Shown: positions 23,401 through 37,555, counted from the stretch's first letter. The stretch is 64,000 nucleotides of DNA from Luidia sarsii (GCA_949987565.1 OX465107.1:11847721-11911720); one strand, 5' to 3'. Notes: generated by a model not told the origin, from the sequence alone. A program made the numbers and translations.

Positions 23401-26400
23401 GAAGATAATAAGGAATGCAAATCAAGTAAGAGGAAATACAATAGCAAAACAATTGCATTAAACAGCAAAGTATCCTTCGTAACATCCACATACGTGCGCT
23501 TTGGATTTAAATTTCAACGTTTTCTCTCCTGTGTTTACATTGCCGTGTTGTTTGGTAGGTTACTTGGCTGCGTCTTATTACGCGCACAATACAACTGTAG
23601 TGCCATACGCGCCTTCAAGAATGAGGGCGCGTACTTGCGTCACGAAATGGAACAATGCGCTCATTAGTATGCAGCGCTTGCCAGTCCCGAGTGTGTAGCA
23701 ACAGTAAACATTTCGCACAAAGCTACAGCTAGCTTTGCTCAATGCATTGTAAACGGCAGTACTTTTGCAACTTTTCCTGGTTGATTTCTTTTTGAATTCC
23801 TGTCCAAACCTGGTCACTTCCCCGGCTCACAAAAACCACAGTGATAAGGTCAATGTCCAGAAAGAATTGCCTGTTTTCTACATAGGAGAGAATCGGTCAA
23901 TGTGAAATTATGTTTCTGTTACATTTTTTCTCTAATGCAGGCACTAACGTGCATGACAATGACTAGGAGTCGGAATGAGATTTAAACAAAGTGCGAGGCC
24001 TAAACACCGAAGGCTTGGGAAAATTCTCAGAGGCTTGGCATTGACGACGTCAAAGGTAGCGGATGCAGGCGGCTAATATTATTATCAAAATGTGTAGACC
24101 CACAACAGCATTTGCCTGACCAGAAAATATTCGGAGGTCAATAATTATACGAGAGGTCCTACTGTTTTTAAAAAATAAATTTGATCCCTGGGATAACGCG
24201 GCAGTTTAATTATTTTGATACTTTCTTTAAATGATAAGACTTGAGGGCTTAAAACTATTTGTCTATAATCCCATGGTGGTTGAGAGAAGTGACTGCTAGT
24301 TCTACTCGGTCTGTGATGGTATCCGGGATCGACTCTTTGGGCAAGACGGTTATATCATGACGCATGAGGGCGCACTGCAATTCCACCATAACAGTGACTG
24401 TCATTCATTTAGCTTTGTGAATTCCAAGCATCTTGTACAGGTAACTATGTTGAAGAGACTGTAGGCCTACGGCTCCTCTGTTTTCTCTAAAGTTTACGGG
24501 AGACTCCAAAAGTTGACCAAAGTTTATGGGTTACTAAAGCTATATTTTCCCCACAAAACCACTGTGGTGAGCTCGGAGAAGATAATAAGGAATGCAAATC
24601 AAGTAAGAGGAAATACAATAGCAAAACAATTGCATTAAACAGCAAAGTATCCTTCGTAACATCCACATACGTGCGCTTTGGATTTAAATTTCAACGTTTT
24701 CTCTCCTGTGTTTACATTGCCGTGTTGTTTGGTAGGTTACTTGGCTGCGTCTTATTACGCGCACAATACAACTGTAGTGCCATACGCGCCTTCAAGAATG
24801 AGGGCGCGTACTTGCGTCACGAAATGGAACAATGCGCTCATTAGTATGCAGCGCTTGCCAGTCCCGAGTGTGTAGCAACAGTAAACATTTCGCACAAAGC
24901 TACAGCTAGCTTTGCTCAATGCATTGTAAACGGCAGTACTTTTGCAACTTTTCCTGGTTGATTTCTTTTTGAATTCCTGTCCAAACCTGGTCACTTCCCC
25001 GGCTCACAAAAACCACAGTGATAAGGTCAATGTCCAGAAAGAATTGCCTGTTTTCTACATAGGAGAGAATCGGTCAATGTGAAATTATGTTTCTGTTACA
25101 TTTTTTCTCTAATGCAGGCACTAACGTGCATGACAATGACTAGGAGTCGGAATGAGATTTAAACAAAGTGCGAGGCCTAAACACCGAAGGCTTGGGAAAA
25201 TTCTCAGAGGCTTGGCATTGACGACGTCAAAGGTAGCGGATGCAGGCGGCTAATATTATTATCAAAATGTGTAGACCCACAACAGCATTTGCCTGACCAG
25301 AAAATATTCGGAGGTCAATAATTATACGAGAGGTCCTACTGTTTTTAAAAAATAAATTTGATCCCTGGGATAACGCGGCAGTTTAATTATTTTGATACTT
25401 TCTTTAAATGATAAGACTTGAGGGCTTAAAACTATTTGTCTATAATCCCATGGTGGTTGAGAGAAGTGACTGCTAGTTCTACTCGGTCTGTGATGGTATC
25501 CGGGATCGACTCTTTGGGCAAGACGGTTATATCATGACGCATGAGGGCGCACTGCAATTCCACCATAACAGTGACTGTCATTCATTTAGCTTTGTGAATT
25601 CCAAGCATCTTGTACAGGTAACTATGTTGAAGAGACTGTAGGCCTACGGCTCCTCTGTTTTCTCTAAAGTTTACGGGAGACTCCAAAAGTTGACCAAAGT
25701 TTATGGGTTACTAAAGCTATATTTTCCCCACAAAACCACTGTGGTGAGCTCGGAGAAGATAATAAGGAATGCAAATCAAGTAAGAGGAAATACAATAGCA
25801 AAACAATTGCATTAAACAGCAAAGTATCCTTCGTAACATCCACATACGTGCGCTTTGGATTTAAATTTCAACGTTTTCTCTCCTGTGTTTACATTGCCGT
25901 GTTGTTTGGTAGGTTACTTGGCTGCGTCTTATTACGCGCACAATACAACTGTAGTGCCATACGCGCCTTCAAGAATGAGGGCGCGTACTTGCGTCACGAA
26001 ATGGAACAATGCGCTCATTAGTATGCAGCGCTTGCCAGTCCCGAGTGTGTAGCAACAGTAAACATTTCGCACAAAGCTACAGCTAGCTTTGCTCAATGCA
26101 TTGTAAACGGCAGTACTTTTGCAACTTTTCCTGGTTGATTTCTTTTTGAATTCCTGTCCAAACCTGGTCACTTCCCCGGCTCACAAAAACCACAGTGATA
26201 AGGTCAATGTCCAGAAAGAATTGCCTGTTTTCTACATAGGAGAGAATCGGTCAATGTGAAATTATGTTTCTGTTACATTTTTTCTCTAATGCAGGCACTA
26301 ACGTGCATGACAATGACTAGGAGTCGGAATGAGATTTAAACAAAGTGCGAGGCCTAAACACCGAAGGCTTGGGAAAATTCTCAGAGGCTTGGCATTGACG

Positions 26401-29400
26401 ACGTCAAAGGTAGCGGATGCAGGCGGCTAATATTATTATCAAAATGTGTAGACCCACAACAGCATTTGCCTGACCAGAAAATATTCGGAGGTCAATAATT
26501 ATACGAGAGGTCCTACTGTTTTTAAAAAATAAATTTGATCCCTGGGATAACGCGGCAGTTTAATTATTTTGATACTTTCTTTAAATGATAAGACTTGAGG
26601 GCTTAAAACTATTTGTCTATAATCCCATGGTGGTTGAGAGAAGTGACTGCTAGTTCTACTCGGTCTGTGATGGTATCCGGGATCGACTCTTTGGGCAAGA
26701 CGGTTATATCATGACGCATGAGGGCGCACTGCAATTCCACCATAACAGTGACTGTCATTCATTTAGCTTTGTGAATTCCAAGCATCTTGTACAGGTAACT
26801 ATGTTGAAGAGACTGTAGGCCTACGGCTCCTCTGTTTTCTCTAAAGTTTACGGGAGACTCCAAAAGTTGACCAAAGTTTATGGGTTACTAAAGCTATATT
26901 TTCCCCACAAAACCACTGTGGTGAGCTCGGAGAAGATAATAAGGAATGCAAATCAAGTAAGAGGAAATACAATAGCAAAACAATTGCATTAAACAGCAAA
27001 GTATCCTTCGTAACATCCACATACGTGCGCTTTGGATTTAAATTTCAACGTTTTCTCTCCTGTGTTTACATTGCCGTGTTGTTTGGTAGGTTACTTGGCT
27101 GCGTCTTATTACGCGCACAATACAACTGTAGTGCCATACGCGCCTTCAAGAATGAGGGCGCGTACTTGCGTCACGAAATGGAACAATGCGCTCATTAGTA
27201 TGCAGCGCTGGCCAGTCCCGAGTGTGTAGCAACAGTAAACATTTCGCACAAAGCTACAGCTAGCTTTGCTCAATGCATTGTAAACGGCAGTACTTTTGCA
27301 ACTTTTCTTGGTTGATTTCTTTTTGAATTCCTGTCCAAACCTGGTCACTTCCCCGGCTCACAAAAACCACAGTGATAAGGTCAATGTCCAGAAAGAATTG
27401 CCTGTTTTCTACATAGGAGAGAATCGGTCAATGTGAAATTATGTTTCTGTTACATTTTTTCTCTAATGCAGGCACTAACGTGCATGACAATGACTAGGAG
27501 TCGGAATGAAATTTAAACAAAGTGCGAGGCCTAAACACCGAAGGCTTGGGAAAATTCTCAGAGGCTTGGCATTGACGACGTCAAAGGTAGCGGATGCAGG
27601 CGGCTAATATTATTATCAAAATGTGTAGACTCACAACAGCATTTGCCTGACCAGAAAATATTCGGAGGTCAATAATTATACGAGAGGTCCTACTGTTTTT
27701 TAAAAATAAATTTGATCCCTGGGATAACGCGGCAGTTTAATTATTTTGATACTTTCTTTAAATGATAAGACTTGAGGGCTTAAAACTATTTGTCTATAAT
27801 CCCATGGTGGTTGAGAGAAGTGACTGCTAGTTCTACTCGGTCTGTGATGGTATCCGGGATCGACTCTTTGGGCAAGACGGTTATATCATGACGCATGAGG
27901 GCGCACTGCAATTCCACCATAACAGTGACTGTCATTCATTTAGCTTTGTGAATTCCAAGCATCTTGTACAGGTAACTATGTTGAAGAGACTGTAGGCCTA
28001 CGGCTCCTCTGTTTTCTCTAAAGTTTACGGGAGACTCCAAAAGTTGACCAAAGTTTATGGGTTACTAAAGCTATATTTTCCCCACAAAACCACTGTGGTG
28101 AGCTCGGAGAAGATAATAAGGAATGCAAATCAAGTAAGAGGAAATACAATAGCAAAACAATTGCATTAAACAGCAAAGTATCCTTCGTAACATCCACATA
28201 CGTGCGCTTTGGATTTAAATTTCAACGTTTTCTCTCCTGTGTTTACATTGCCGTGTTGTTTGGTAGGTTACTTGGCTGCGTCTTATTACGCGCACAATAC
28301 AACTGTAGTGCCATACGCGCCTTCAAGAATGAGGGCGCGTACTTGCGTCACGAAATGGAACAATGCGCTCATTAGTATGCAGCGCTTGCCAGTCCCGAGT
28401 GTGTAGCAACAGTAAACATTTCGCACAAAGCTACAGCTAGCTTTGCTCAATGCATTGTAAACGGCAGTACTTTTGCAACTTTTCCTGGTTGATTTCTTTT
28501 TGAATTCCTGTCCAAACCTGGTCACTTCCCCGGCTCACAAAAACCACAGTGATAAGGTCAATGTCCAGAAAGAATTGCCTGTTTTCTACATAGGAGAGAA
28601 TCGGTCAATGTGAAATTATGTTTCTGTTACATTTTTTCTCTAATGCAGGCACTAACGTGCATGACAATGACTAGGAGTCGGAATGAGATTTAAACAAATT
28701 GCGAGGCCTAAACACCGAAGGCTTGGGAAAATTCTCAGAGGCTTGGCGTTGACGACGTCAAAGGTAGCGGATGCAGGCGGCTAATATTATTATCAAAATG
28801 TGTAGACCCACAACAGCATTTGCCTGACCAGAAAATATTCGGAGGTCAATAATTATACGAGAGGTCCTACTGTTTTTAAAAAATAAATTTGATCCCTGGG
28901 ATAACGCGGCAGTTTAATTATTTTGATACTTTCTTTAAATGATAAGACTTGAGGGCTTAAAACTATTTGTCTATAATCCCATGGTGGTTGAGAGAAGTGA
29001 CTGCTAGTTCTACTCGGTCTGTGATGGTATCCGGGATCGACTCTTTGAGCAAGCCGGTTATATCATGACGCATGAGGGCGCAGTGCAATTCCACCATAAC
29101 AGTGACTGTCATTCATTTAGCTTTGTGAATTCCAAGCATCTTGTACAGGTAACTATGTTGAAGAGACTGTAGGCCTACGGCTCCTCTGTTTTCTCTAAAG
29201 TTTACGGGAGACTCCAAAAGTTGACCAAAGTTTATGGGTTACTAAAGCTATATTTTCCCCACAAAACCACTGTGGTGAGCTCGGAGAAGATAATAAGGAA
29301 TGCAAATCAAGTAAGAGGAAATACAATAGCAAAACAATTGCATTAAACAGCAAAGTATCCTTCGTAACATCCACATACGTGCGCTTTGGATTTAAATTTC

Positions 29401-30345
29401 AACGTTTTCTCTCCTGTGTTTACATTGCCGTGTTGTTTGGTAGGTTACTTGGCTGCGTCTTATTACGCGCACAATACAACTGTAGTGCCATACGCGCCTT
29501 CAAGAATGAGGGCGCGTACTTGCGTCACGAAATGGAACAATGCGCTCATTAGTATGCAGCGCTTGCCAGTCCCGAGTGTGTAGCAACAGTAAACATTTCG
29601 CACAAAGCTACAGCTAGCTTTGCTCAATGCATTGTAAACGGCAGTACTTTTGCAACTTTTCCTGGTTGATTTCTTTTTGAATTCCTGTCCAAACCTGGTC
29701 ACTTCCCCGGCTCACAAAAACCACAGTGATAAGGTCAATGTCCAGAAAGAATTGCCTGTTTTCTACATAGGAGAGAATCGGTCATTGTGAAATTATGTTT
29801 CTGTTACATTTTTTCTCTAATGCAGGCACTAACGTGCATGACAATGACTAGGAGTCGGAATGAGATTTAAACAAAGTGCGAGGCCTAAACACCGAAGGCT
29901 TGGGAAAATTCTCAGAGGCTTGGCATTGACGACGTCAAAGGTAGCGGATGCAGGCGGCTAATATTATTATCAAAATGTGTAGACCCACAACAGCATTTGC
30001 CTGACCAGAAAATATTCGGAGGTCAATAATTATACGAGAGGTCCTACTGTTTTTTTAAAATAAATTTGATCCCTGGGATAACGCGGCAGTTTAATTATTT
30101 TGATACTTTCTTTAAATGATAAGACTTGAGGGCTTAAAACTATTTGTCTATAATCCCATGGTGGTTGAGAGAAGTGACTGCTAGTTCTACTCGGTCTGTG
30201 ATGGTATCCGGGATCGACTCTTTGGGCAAGACGGTTATATCATGACGCATGAGGGCGCACTGCAATTCCACCATAACAGTGACTGTCATTCATTTAGCTT
30301 TGTGAATTCCAAGCATCTTGTACAGGTAACTATGTTGAAGAGACT
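20450..30345 (+). repeat. 1177-bp satellite, homogenised block A
   Basis: More than eight tandem units; homologous points fall at 21224, 22401, 23578, 24755, 25932, 27109, 28286 and 29463, exactly 1177 bp apart. Units differ at only a few bases each. The first unit starts truncated at 20450 at the junction with the preceding array. No known RNA or protein gene was recognised in the unit. Its conserved open frames (65 and 79 codons) reflect recent amplification. Confidence 0.95.
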
Positions 30346-33300
30346 GTAGGCCAACGTCTCCTCTCTTTTCTCTAAAGTTTACGGGAGACTCCAAAAGTTG
30401 ACCAAAGTTTATGGGTTACAAAAGCTATATTTCCCCCCCCCAAAAAAAAAACACTGTGGTGAGCTAGGAGAAGATAATAAGAAATGCAAATCAACTACGC
30501 GGAAATACAATAGCAAAACAATTGCATTAAACAGCAAAGTATCCTTCGTAACATCCACATACGTGCGCTTTGGATTAACATTTTAACGTTTTCTTTCCTG
30601 TGTTTACATTGCCGTGTTGTTTGGTAGGTTACTTGGCTGCGTCTTATTACGCGCACAATACAACTGTAGTGCTATACGCGCCTTCAAGAACGAGCGCGCG
30701 TACTTGCGTCACGAAATGGAACAATGCGCTCATTAGTATGCAGCGCTGGCCAGTCCCGAGTGTGTAGCAACAGTAAACATTTCGCACAAAGCTACAGCTA
30801 GCTTTGCGCAATGCATCGTAAACGGCAGTGCTTTCGCAACTTTTCCTGGTTGATTTCTTTGTGCATTCCTGTCCAAACCTGGTCACTTCCCTGGCTCACA
30901 AAAAGCACAGTGATGAGGTCAATGTCCAGAAATAATTGCCCGTTTTCTAAAACGGAGAGAATCGGTCAATGTGAAATTATGTTTCTGTTACATTTTTTCT
31001 CTAATGCAGGCATTAACGTGCATGTCAATGACTAGGGGTCGGAATGAGATTTAAACAAAGTGCGAGGCCTAAACATCGAAGGCTTGGGAAAATTCTCAGA
31101 GGCTTGGCATTGACGACGTCAAAGGTAGCGGATGCAGACGGCAAATATTATTATCATAATGTGTAGACCCACAACAGCATTTGCCTAACCAGAAAATATT
31201 CGGAGGTCAATAATTATACGAGAGGTCCTACTGTTTTTTTTAAAATAAATTTGATCCATGGGATAACCCGGCAGTTTAATTATTTGATACTTTCTTGAAA
31301 TGATAAGACTTGAGGGCTTAAAACTATTTGTCTATAATCCTATGGTGAGGGAGAGAGATGACTGCTAGTTCTACTCGGTCTGTGATGGTATCCGGGATCG
31401 ACTCATTGGGCAAGACGGTTCTATCATGACGCATGAGGGCGCACTGCAATTCCACCATAACAGTGACTGTCATTCATTTAGCTTCGTGAATTCCAAGCAT
31501 CTTGTACAGGTAACTATGTTGAAGAGACTGTAGGCCTATGGCTCCTCTCTTTACTCTAAAGTTTACGGGAGACTCCAAAATTTGACCAAAGTTTATGGGT
31601 TACAAAAGCTATATTTTCCCCACAAAACCACTGTGGTGAGCTCGGAGAAGATAATAAGAAATGCAAATCAACTACGCGGAAATACAATAGCAAACAATTG
31701 AATTAAAAAGCAAAGTATACTTCGTAACATCCACATACGTGAGCATTGCTTTAAGAATTTAACTTTTTCTCTCCTGTGTTTACACTGCCGTGTTGTTTGG
31801 TAGGTTACTTGGCTGCGTCTTATTACGCGCACAATACAACTGTAGTGCTATACGCGCCTTCAAGAACGAGCGCGCGTACTTGCGTCACGAAATGGAACAA
31901 TGCGCTCATTAGTATGCAGCGCTGGCCAGTCCCGAGTGTGTAGCAACAGTAAACATTTCGCACAAAGCTACAGCTAGCTTTGCGCAATGCATCGTAAACG
32001 GCAGTGCTTTCGCAACTTTTCCTGGTTGATTTCTTTTTGCATTCCTGTCCAAACCTGGTCACTTCCCCGGCTCACAAAAAGCACAGTGATAAGGTCAATG
32101 TCCAGAAATAATTGCCCGTTTTCTAAAACGGAGAGAATCGGTCAATGTGAAATTATGTTTCTGTTACATTTTTTCTCTAATGCAGGCATTAACGTGCATG
32201 TCAATGACTAGGGGTCGGAATGAGATTTAAACAAAGTGCGAGGCCTAAACATCGAAGGCTTGGGAAAATTCTCAGAGGCTTGGCATTGACGACGTCAAAG
32301 GTAGCGGATGCAGACGGCAAATATTATTATCATAATGTGTAGACCCACAACAGCATTTGCCTAACCAGAAAATATTCGGAGGTCAATAATTATACGAGAG
32401 GTCCTACTGTTTTTTTTAAAATAAATTTGATCCATGGGATAACCCGGCAGTTTAATTATTTGATACTTTCTTGAAATGATAAGACTTGAGGGCTTAAAAC
32501 TATTTGTCTATAATCCTATGGTGAGGGAGAGAGATGACTGCTAGTTCTACTCGGTCTGTGATGGTATCCGGGATCGACTCATTGGGCAAGACGGTTCTAT
32601 CATGACGCATGAGGGCGCACTGCAATTCCACCATAACAGTGACTGTCATTCATTTAGCTTCGTGAATTCCAAGCATCTTGTACAGGTAACTATGTTGAAG
32701 AGACTGTAGGCCTATGGCTCCTCTCTTTACTCTAAAGTTTACGGGAGACTCCAAAATTTGACCAAAGTTTATGGGTTACAAAAGCTATATTTTCCCCACA
32801 AAACCACTGTGGTGAGCTCGGAGAAGATAATAAGAAATGCAAATCAACTACGCGGAAATACAATAGCAAACAATTGAATTAAAAAGCAAAGTATACTTCG
32901 TAACATCCACATACGTGAGCATTGCTTTAAGAATTTAACTTTTTCTCTCCTGTGTTTACACTGCCGTGTTGTTTGGTAGGTTACTTGGCTGCGTCTTATT
33001 ACGCGCACAATACAACTGTAGTGCTATACGCGCCTTCAAGAACGAGCGCGCGTACTTGCGTCACGAAATGGAACAATGCGCTCATTAGTATGCAGCGCTG
33101 GCCAGTCCCGAGTGTGTAGCAACAGTAAACATTTCGCACAAAGCTACAGCTAGCTTTGCGCAATGCATCGTAAACGGCAGTGCTTTCGCAACTTTTCCTG
33201 GTTGATTTCTTTTTGCATTCCTGTCCAAACCTGGTCACTTCCCCGGCTCACAAAAAGCACAGTGATAAGGTCAATGTCCAGAAATAATTGCCCGTTTTCT

Positions 33301-35712
33301 AAAACGGAGAGAATCGGTCAATGTGAAATTATGTTTCTGTTACATTTTTTCTCTAATGCAGGCATTAACGTGCATGTCAATGACTAGGGGTCGGAATGAG
33401 ATTTAAACAAAGTGCGAGGCCTAAACATCGAAGGCTTGGGAAAATTCTCAGAGGCTTGGCATTGACGACGTCAAAGGTAGCGGATGCAGGCGGCTAATAT
33501 TATTATCAAAATGTGTAGACCCACAACAGTATTTGCCTAACCAGAAAATATTCGGAGGTCAATAATTATACGAGAGGTCCTACTGTTTTTTTAAATAAAT
33601 TTGATCCATGGGATAACCCGGCAGTTTAATTATTTGATACTTTCTTGAAATGATAAGACTTGAGGGCTTAAAACTATTTTTCTATAATCCTATGGTGAGG
33701 GAGAGAGATGACTGCTAGTTCTACTCGGTCTGTGATGGTATCCGGGATCGACTCATTGGGCAATACGGTTCTATCATGACGCATGAGGGCGCACTGCAAT
33801 TCCACCATAACAGTGACTGTCATTCGTTTAGCTTCGTGAATTCCAAGCATCTTGTACAGGTAACTATGTTGAAGAGACTGTAGGCCTATGGCTCCTCTCT
33901 TTACTCTAAAGTTTACGGGAGACTCCAAAATTTGACCAAAGTTTATGGGTTACAAAAGCTATATTTTCCCCACAAAACCACTGTGGTGAGCTCGGAGAAG
34001 ATAATAAGAAATGCAAATCAACTACGCGGAAATACAATAGCAAACAATTGAATTAAAAAGCAAAGTATACTTCGTAACATCCACATACGTGAGCATTGCT
34101 TTAAGAATTTAACTTTTTCTCTCCTGTGTTTACACTGCCGTGTTGTTTGGTAGGTTACTTGGCTGCGTCTTATTACGCGCACAATACAACTGTAGTGCTA
34201 TACGCGCCTTCAAGAACGAGCGCGCGTACTTGCGTCACGAAATGGAACAATGCGCTCATTAGTATGCAGCGCTGGCCAGTCCCGAGTGTGTAGCAACAGT
34301 AAACATTTCGCACAAAGCTACAGCTAGCTTTGCGCAATGCATCGTAAACGGCAGTGCTTTCGCAACTTTTCCTGGTTGATTTCTTTTTGCATTCCTGTCC
34401 AAACCTGGTCACTTCCCTGGCTCACAAAAAGCACAGTGATAAGGTCAATGTCCAGAAATAATTGCCCGTTTTCTAAAACGGAGAGAATCGGTCAATGTGA
34501 AATTATGTTTCTGTTACATTTTTTCTCTAATGCAGGCATTAACGTGCATGTCAATGACTAGGGGTCGGAATGAGATTTAAACAAAGTGCGAGGCCTAAAC
34601 ATCGAAGGCTTGGGAAAATTCTCAGAGGCTTGGCATTGACGACGTCAAAGGTAGCGGATGCAGGCGGCTAATATTATTATCAAAATGTGTAGACCCACAA
34701 CAGTATTTGCCTAACCAGAAAATATTCGGAGGTCAATAATTATACGAGAGGTCCTACTGTTTTTTTAAATAAATTTGATCCATGGGATAACCCGGCAGTT
34801 TAATTATTTGATACTTTCTTGAAATGATAAGACTTGAGGGCTTAAAACTATTTTTCTATAATCCTATGGTGAGGGAGAGAGATGACTGCTAGTTCTACTC
34901 GGTCTGTGATGGTATCCGGGATCGACTCATTGGGCAAGACGGTTCTATCATGACGCATGAGGGCGCACTGCAATTCCACCATAACAGTGACTGTCATTCA
35001 TTTAGCTTCGTGAATTCCAAGCATCTTGTACAGGTAACTATGTTGAAGAGACTGTAGGCCTATGGCTCCTCTCTTTACTCTAAAGTTTACGGGAGACTCC
35101 AAAAGTTGACCAAAGTTTATGGGTTACAAAAGCTATATTTTTCCCCCAAAACCACTGTGGTGAGCTAGGAGAAGATAATAAGAAATTTAAATCATTTACG
35201 CGGAAATACAATAGAAATACATGTATTGCATTAAACAGCAACGTATACTTCGTAACATCCACATACGTGCGCAGTGGATTAAGATGTTAACGTTTTCTCT
35301 CCTGTGTTTACTTTGCCGTGTTGTTTGGTAGGTTACTTGGCTGCGTCTTATTACGCGCACAATACAACTGTAGTGCTATATATACGCGCCTTCAAGAACG
35401 AGCGCGCGTACTTGCGTCACGAAATGGAACAATGCGCTCATTAGTATGCAGCGCTGGCCAGTCCCGAGTGTGTAGCAACAGTAAACATTTCGCACAAAGC
35501 TACAGCTAGCTTTGCGCAATGCATCGTAAACGGCAGTACTTTTGCAACTTTTCCTGGTTGATTTCTTTTTGAATTCCTGTCCAAACCTGGTCACTTCCCC
35601 GGCTCACACAAAGCACAGTGATAAGGTCAATGTCCCGAAAGAATTGCCTGTTTTCTACAACGGATAGAATCGGTCAATGTGAAATTATGTTTACATTTCT
35701 GTTACCTTTTTT
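30346..35712 (+). repeat. 1177-bp satellite, block B (diverged subfamily)
   Basis: Units at homologous points 30647, 31823, 32999, 34173 and 35376 (periods 1176, 1176, 1174 and about 1203 bp) share diagnostic changes from block A, for example GCATTAACGTGCATGTCAA versus GCACTAACGTGCATGACAA. The switch lies near 30345-30440, where a C and A homopolymer run also occurs. The last unit is the most diverged, and the array stops near 35712. Confidence 0.9.
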
Positions 35713-36863
35713 TTCGAACGAACTTTTCGATCCGACCAGGATCGGGTGCGAAACCCTCGGCATAATTGAGTATGGTTTTTGTTCCTCCATGGATAACATT
35801 ATTATAACTATGCATTATTATTGAGACGCTAGGGCCGAGTGGAAACGTTGAAGCCCGGTTGAAGTTAACTGAAAAAGAGAGTCGATCTCACTCAAGACAC
35901 ACTGACCCAACGTATCTATATCTGTTGTGACTTCGCGCAGTCTAGTTACGACCGAACAGCGGGTAACGGTTAAGTGTAATAATATTATTTACTGGCTGGC
36001 GAGAGCCATCGTTGACACGTGTTTGCGGGGTCGGTCGTCGGAGTCGAACTCTTTATCGTCGATTTGTTGCCCCGTTGATGAAGATGGTGATATTGCTCCT
36101 CGTGAAAAAATATTTATCCAAACACAGCTGAATGTCTATTGGGCTTGTGTGGGACATTCCCTCCAAGCTGGCGTCATGAATATTGATCGTAGTGACTTCA
36201 CGAAAGTGGAGTGTCATTCAAAGTGTATTTTCGTGAAATAAATGTGAATAATAAAATAAAAATCCGCGATCAAAGGGGTGCTGCCAAGGCTGCAAACAAA
36301 GTTCATAGAGGAAATATGTGAGACAAATCACAGTTTCAGTAGTTATAATTGATGAAAACTCACGATATTTATGAGGAAAAAAAGATGTTACAAATTCACA
36401 ACCATGGTATTGGAGCACACGCTATTCCTTATAGGGTTAGATTTTTGCCAATCATGGTCGAAGAAGATCGGTTCACCGGTTCGCGAACGGTTCAGTGACG
36501 TGTATGCGGTTCCCGGTATGGGTAACCGGGATGTCGCAGCGCTGATATCTATGATAATTCTTTGTAATCTCTTTTTGGTCATTTAAGTCAGTAAGCAGTT
36601 TGCAAGATTTTTCCATACGACTGTAGTCAAATAAGAAATAAAGGTCGTCAATGTTTGTGTGGATTTTGTCAGCGATTCCATTTCTCGCAGGAGATGAGTT
36701 TGCATTTAGTCCACGCCAAGATGTTCTCCTACAACTCGATCCCACCACGTGATGCGAGAAGTGTACACAAGCCTCGATCTGTGAGTGTGCCATAGATTTG
36801 CTTGCTATTCCTCCTCACACTGAAAGTAGGAGCCATCGCGATCGTGCGCAACACTGATACACA
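35713..36863 (+). other. Unique sequence, no recognised gene
   Basis: A 104-codon plus-strand frame at 35927-36241 is the longest here but matches no family I recognise, and its start codon is not an ATG-type start I could confirm. Other frames are short and overlap on both strands. Confidence 0.4.
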
Positions 36864-37016
36864 CTTGGGTCTCATTGAGTCAATGTACTGTGTTGGGGGT
36901 TATTTCAAAGGGCATGAATCATTGAGTGGAAGATTTGGTCTCATTGAGTCAGTGTGACTGAATGTCAACTATGTTGCGGGTTATTTCAAAGGGCATGAAC
37001 CATAGAGTGGAAGATT
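36864..37016 (+). repeat. Tandem direct repeat, two ~75-85 bp copies
   Basis: Two copies share GTCTCATTGAGTCA, GGTTATTTCAAAGGGCATGA and AGAGTGGAAGAT or GAGTGGAAGAT segments, adjacent to each other. No function seen. Confidence 0.7.
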
Positions 37017-37069
37017 TTGCGGTAATACCATGTATATCATCTCTTGTGAGGCTGTTTGTGGCTCTGAAA

Positions 37070-37162
37070 TAGTCCGAGTAACTTGGACCCGACAAGTCAC
37101 CCTTTTTTTTATCGAATTTGATCAAAAAAGGGTGACTTGTCGGGTCCAAGTTACTCGGACTA
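37070..37162. mobile_element. 93-bp perfect hairpin element with 9-bp target duplication
   Basis: Arms of 39 bp (TAGTCCGAGTAACTTGGACC onward) are perfect reverse complements around a ~15-nt loop. The same nine bases, GCTCTGAAA, lie immediately left (37061-37069) and right (37163-37171). This fits a miniature inverted-repeat insertion with a 9-bp target duplication. The target was a histone-like stem-loop. Confidence 0.8.
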
Positions 37163-37178
37163 GCTCTGAAAAGAGCCG
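37163..37178 (-). promoter_or_regulatory. Histone-type 3' stem-loop, minus strand, interrupted
   Basis: The minus strand reads a GGCTCT-TTTC-AGAGC stem-loop like the one ending metazoan replication-dependent histone mRNAs. The 93-bp hairpin has separated it from the rest of its 3' flank, which continues left of 37070 and holds a purine-rich CACAAGAGATGA resembling a histone downstream element. Confidence 0.55.
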
Positions 37179-37254
37179 GTAACTCATTGTTTTGGGCAGA
37201 CTCTCCTGATGATGGGCGAAGTACATGTACACACTGGACGAAACATTGAGTTAC

Positions 37255-37270
37255 GGCTCTTTTCAGAGCC
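37255..37270 (+). promoter_or_regulatory. Histone-type 3' stem-loop, perfect copy
   Basis: GGCTCTTTTCAGAGCC is a six-base-pair stem with a four-base loop, followed by ACA and, about 12 bases on, by CACAAGAGATGG. This matches the layout of histone pre-mRNA 3' processing signals (SLBP site, cleavage region, U7-binding purine-rich element). No histone gene lies upstream, so it appears within a repeat. Confidence 0.65.
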
Positions 37271-37555
37271 ACAGTCCATCTCACAAGAGATGGCAGATAA
37301 TGGCTACCTCTAGTCTGTACTTACACCATGCAAACCTTCAAATCTTAGCAGGAACCATATGACAAAGTGAAGATGACACGGCAGGAGATGTCTAATAGAA
37401 ATATGCAAGATGGATGCAGATTTTGAGGTGGTTGGTGTTTCACAACAACTATATTTCTTCAACTTATTCAAGTTTTCGGTATAAATATAAATGTAGCCCC
37501 AAATAAGTCTCGCGACAACTGTCAGAGCACAAACACTCTGGAACATTGAGTTACC

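Noticed and set aside
21224..35594. A repeated 79-codon minus-strand ORF in every satellite unit
   Set aside because: Between the two subfamilies about nine substitutions occur in this frame and about seven change the amino acid, with no sign of purifying selection. Its openness follows from recent amplification.
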